From Limnochordia bacterium (GTDB lineage: Bacteria; Bacillota; Limnochordia; Darwinibacteriales; SLO01): 7,878 nt of DNA. Each line of letters opens with the position of its first letter. The first letter of the stretch is position 1. The notes under the pieces are model-generated. The model had not been told where the DNA came from, did no database searches, and saw nothing but the letters and a program-made list of their open reading frames with translations. Of this stretch, positions 5,832-7,878 are shown piece by piece. Both the position numbers and the translations under genes were made by a program. The stretch is from assembly GCA_007132635.1 (NCBI GenBank), contig SLOG01000383.1, positions 1-7,878 on the forward strand. The letters run 5' to 3'.

Positions 5832-7457
5832 GTGACGGTGTTCGCAACCCAGCAGCTTTCTTTGCCAGCGCGTGTCCTGCTTCTCCTGCTTGTCGTGTTA
5901 GTATTGGTGACTTCGGCCGGTGTACTCTCTTCCGGCACGGCCGCAACGAAGCAGGCGAAACCTCACCGTACCATTTGGATCGATCTTCCCGTCAGCGGGC
6001 GCCAGCTCACCACTCAAGCCGCGGTGGATGCCGCTGCCGCGAAGATCAGTGACGCCGGATTTGACAGTATTGTCATGGATGTAAAGGCTTACACAGGCTA
6101 CACTGCGTATCCCAGTCGCGTGGCACCCCATATCAGTGAGACTCGTCTGCGGAGCCATCAGGGTTTCCCGCCGGGTTTCGATCTCCTGGAGGCTTTTGTC
6201 TCTGCGGGACGGCAGCAAGGCTTGCAGGTTTACGCAGCCATTAACGTGTTTTCCGAAGGCCACCTTCCGTCTCGGGACGGCCCTTTTTTTGACGATCCGT
6301 CTGTCGCGCGTTGGGGCACAACGTTTTTAACAGGCCGCATGTCAGCGCGCAGCGGACGAGGCCATACCTTCGTTATCCACGGCTGGAACGAACCACGTCG
6401 TGAACAGGAGATTTTTATGTATTCCCAAGATCATGACGGCGCGGCGGTGACTCCAACCAGCAGTTGGGGTGTCGATGTTGTCGTCGACGCTGGCACGGTT
6501 GTGGAGATCCGCGATCGGACTCTCGATCAAGACATCCCTGGCGCGCCGGTTCCGGTGGATGGATTTGTGCTGTCCGGTACTGGGAGTGCACGCGAAGAGC
6601 TGCTGCAGCTACGAATCGGCGACACTGTCACGGTGGATCGAACGACAGAATCGGTGATTGTCCCGCTTGCGAAGTCGTCATCGGCGACGGCCTTCGTGAA
6701 CCCGATACTTCCTGCCGTGCAGAATCGGGCGTTGGCTATCATCCGAGAGCTTCTCGCTTATGACATTGACGGCATTGTCCTGGACCGGGCTCGCTACGCC
6801 AATGTGCGTGCCGATTTCTCGCCGGAGAGCCGCCGCCAGTTTGAGGCGTTTCTAGGTCACTCTGTGGCCAACTGGCCGGAGGATGCTGTATGGGAGCGCT
6901 TGACTGCTGGTGGGCGGAAAATCGAGTTCGGCCCCTATGCTCAGGAATGGTTTCACTGGCGCGCCGCGAATATTCGCGGTTTTGTGCATCGAGTCCGACG
7001 GTTTTTGGACGCTGAGGCCCGGCATCTTGCCTTGGGTGTCTACGTGGGGTCGTGGTACCATCGCTACTATTCCGAAGGGGTCAATTGGGCCCGCCAGGGG
7101 TACCAGCCGGACTACGAGTGGGTGACGGAGAATTACCATGAAACGGGATACGCGAACTTGCTGGACTTTCTCATGGCGGGAGCATACTATCGGCATGTGA
7201 CAGCCGCCGAGGCCGAGGCGGCGGGACTCGAAGGCTGGCGGAGTGTTGAGAGCGGCGTGGACATGATGGTAGAGGCTGTCGGTGAATCTGCCGCGACACT
7301 GGGTTCGTTGTATCTGATGGATTACCGCGGCGATCCGGACCAGTTTCGGGAGGCCATCCGTATGGTCCTGAGCCGTGATGTGGGGCTCATGCTCTTTGAT
7401 TTCTACCACTTGGAACTCTTTGATTGGTGGGATATTGTCAGGGAGATGCTGCACTAG
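5832..7457 (+). CDS. Secreted GHL10-like (family 10-like) glycoside hydrolase
   Basis: A 541-residue exported or membrane-anchored protein resembling the GHL10/DUF187 family of TIM-barrel hydrolase-like proteins. Residues about 13-36 form a strongly hydrophobic signal or anchor segment. The barrel begins at RTIWIDLP (46-53), followed by GFDSIVMDVKAYTGYTAYPS (76-95), typical of the family. LQVYAAINVF (131-140) is the next barrel strand, then an insertion of about 145-285, then FVNP (288-291) and YDIDGIVLDRARY (310-322), where D318 is a likely active-site acid. LGVYVGSWYHRYY (401-413) and LMAGAY (447-452) are later strands. The insertion contains PVDGFVLSGTGSA and LRIGDTVTV, a small beta-rich motif also found near phosphodiester glycosidase-type proteins. 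The GTG start is supported by AAGGGG (5818-5823) eight bases upstream and by the signal sequence directly after it. The substrate is unknown; polysaccharide or peptidoglycan-related glycan is inferred. It diverges from the chemoreceptor gene. Confidence 0.85.
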   Translation: MTVFATQQLSLPARVLLLLLVVLVLVTSAGVLSSGTAATKQAKPHRTIWIDLPVSGRQLTTQAAVDAAAAKISDAGFDSIVMDVKAYTGYTAYPSRVAPHISETRLRSHQGFPPGFDLLEAFVSAGRQQGLQVYAAINVFSEGHLPSRDGPFFDDPSVARWGTTFLTGRMSARSGRGHTFVIHGWNEPRREQEIFMYSQDHDGAAVTPTSSWGVDVVVDAGTVVEIRDRTLDQDIPGAPVPVDGFVLSGTGSAREELLQLRIGDTVTVDRTTESVIVPLAKSSSATAFVNPILPAVQNRALAIIRELLAYDIDGIVLDRARYANVRADFSPESRRQFEAFLGHSVANWPEDAVWERLTAGGRKIEFGPYAQEWFHWRAANIRGFVHRVRRFLDAEARHLALGVYVGSWYHRYYSEGVNWARQGYQPDYEWVTENYHETGYANLLDFLMAGAYYRHVTAAEAEAAGLEGWRSVESGVDMMVEAVGESAATLGSLYLMDYRGDPDQFREAIRMVLSRDVGLMLFDFYHLELFDWWDIVREMLH

Positions 7458-7466
7458 CAGGCTGGT

Positions 7467-7568
7467 GGTTTTCTCGATTTTGACGAGTGCCGGTTCACCT
7501 CGTTTGCCTTAAATGCCAGGTAAACGAGGTGCTGTGATGCCCTCGTCCGTCGAAAAACTGAGAAAATC
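7467..7568. repeat. Large imperfect inverted repeat, possibly a REP/MITE-like element
   Basis: The core pairs CACCTCGTTT (7496-7505) with AAACGAGGTG (7522-7531) perfectly and extends by GCCT/AGGT (one G-U) to 14 pairs around an eight-base loop (7510-7517). Outside an interior loop, GACGAG (7482-7487) pairs with CTCGTC (7542-7547), TTTT (7478-7481) with AAAA (7554-7557), and GGTTTTCTC (7467-7475) with GAGAAAATC (7560-7568, one G-U). The whole element can fold into one stem of about 100 bases, starting ten bases after the hydrolase stop codon. Neither side is followed by a T-run, so it is not a classical intrinsic terminator, although it could still stabilise a transcript end. Copy number elsewhere is unknown. 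Confidence 0.6.
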
Positions 7569-7570
7569 AA

Positions 7571-7594
7571 CTGTCTTCTAACCTGGTGAGACAG
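7571..7594. repeat. Small inverted repeat CTGTCT-N12-AGACAG
   Basis: Perfect six-base arms at 7571-7576 and 7589-7594, immediately after the large inverted repeat. It may belong to the same structured element or be chance. No T-run follows. Confidence 0.25.
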
Positions 7595-7666
7595 CAGACG
7601 CTGACACATCTGGGCGCCATATCTGTGCATCTGGTATGTGCAGCTCGGCCACAACTGCTTCGACAT

Positions 7667-7795
7667 GGTCAGATCCGTCTCTGACTCAAGCAGTTTCGCT
7701 TTGATCGTCTCGTGGGTCTCTAGCTGGTCTAAGGTGTTAAGATGATCAGTGATGGCTATCTCTCGCAACCCCAAACGCTCGGCGTACGGCTTGAG
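7667..7795 (-). pseudogene. Possible PHP-domain phosphoesterase remnant
   Basis: On the minus strand a 43-codon stretch reads as LKPYAERLGLREIAITDHLN, then TLDQLETHETIKAKLLESE and DLT. The pattern YAERLGLREIAITDHLN resembles the second motif of PHP-domain phosphoesterases (..A..GL..I.ITDH..). Upstream the same frame reads AHSTLP, similar to the first PHP His motif, but is closed by TGA at 7844-7846. Downstream the frame continues to 7454 with no family likeness and runs through the large inverted repeat. No good start codon or ribosome binding site is seen. I read it as a decayed fragment; it could also be a chance reading frame. The rest of 7458-7878 contains no gene I can support. Confidence 0.3.
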
Positions 7796-7878
7796 GCTCT
7801 GTAGGGTCAGAAGCAAAATAGGAACAGGGAGGGTTGAATGTGCTCAAACACCGAGGAACTTCAATAATCGAAACAGAA

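Noticed and set aside
6852..7454. 200-codon minus-strand open frame inside the GHL10-like gene
   Set aside because: It is antisense to a well-conserved barrel domain and its translation shows no domain or signal features.
7496..7531. Intrinsic transcription terminator for the GHL10-like gene
   Set aside because: The stem is strong, but neither strand has a T-run following it, so a repeat or RNA-structure label is safer.

Overview
The window holds five intact protein genes, moderately GC-rich, plus one possible gene remnant. No RNA gene, CRISPR array or intact insertion sequence could be seen. Strong AGGAGG-type ribosome binding sites sit in front of the genes. Four of the five products carry an N-terminal signal or membrane segment, so this is a bacterium with a large investment in its surface and, given the chemoreceptor, probably motile. 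The gene set (an extracytoplasmic CZB-type chemoreceptor, a GHL10-like hydrolase, DUF1848) and the strong Shine-Dalgarno sites would fit a Bacillota-like lineage, but this is a weak inference and no marker gene fixes the taxonomy.

Layout, left to right. (1) 30-1565, minus: a secreted trypsin-like (S1C/HtrA-type) serine protease that lacks a PDZ domain and instead ends in two tandem 139-residue repeats. (2) 1566-1860: a 295-base divergent intergenic region with several inverted repeats, including a pair of mutually exclusive hairpins just ahead of the next gene. (3) 1861-2763, plus: a DUF1848 protein with a radical-SAM-like cysteine cluster at its C terminus; its end overlaps the next gene tail-to-tail by 13 bases. 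(4) 2751-3992, minus: a secreted protein with one FG-GAP-like calcium loop and a C-terminal CBM9/DOMON-like sugar-binding-type domain. (5) 4075-5670, minus: a methyl-accepting chemotaxis protein with a CZB-type His/Cys zinc motif between its two membrane segments. (6) 5671-5831: a 161-base divergent promoter region with an operator-like inverted repeat. (7) 5832-7457, plus: a secreted GHL10-like TIM-barrel glycoside hydrolase-like protein. (8) 7458-7878: no intact gene; a roughly 100-base imperfect inverted repeat followed by a possible PHP-domain remnant on the minus strand.

How the genes may work together: the chemoreceptor and the CBM9-like protein are on the same strand with an 82-base gap and no visible terminator, and the GHL10-like gene diverges from the chemoreceptor. 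This suggests, without proving it, a surface module for finding and processing polysaccharide or cell-wall glycan. The protease and DUF1848 protein have no obvious link to it. I do not see a clear new defence or mobile system. The most distinctive items are the extracytoplasmic CZB chemoreceptor, the exact 139-residue duplication in the protease, the large inverted repeat after the hydrolase gene and the alternative hairpins ahead of DUF1848.
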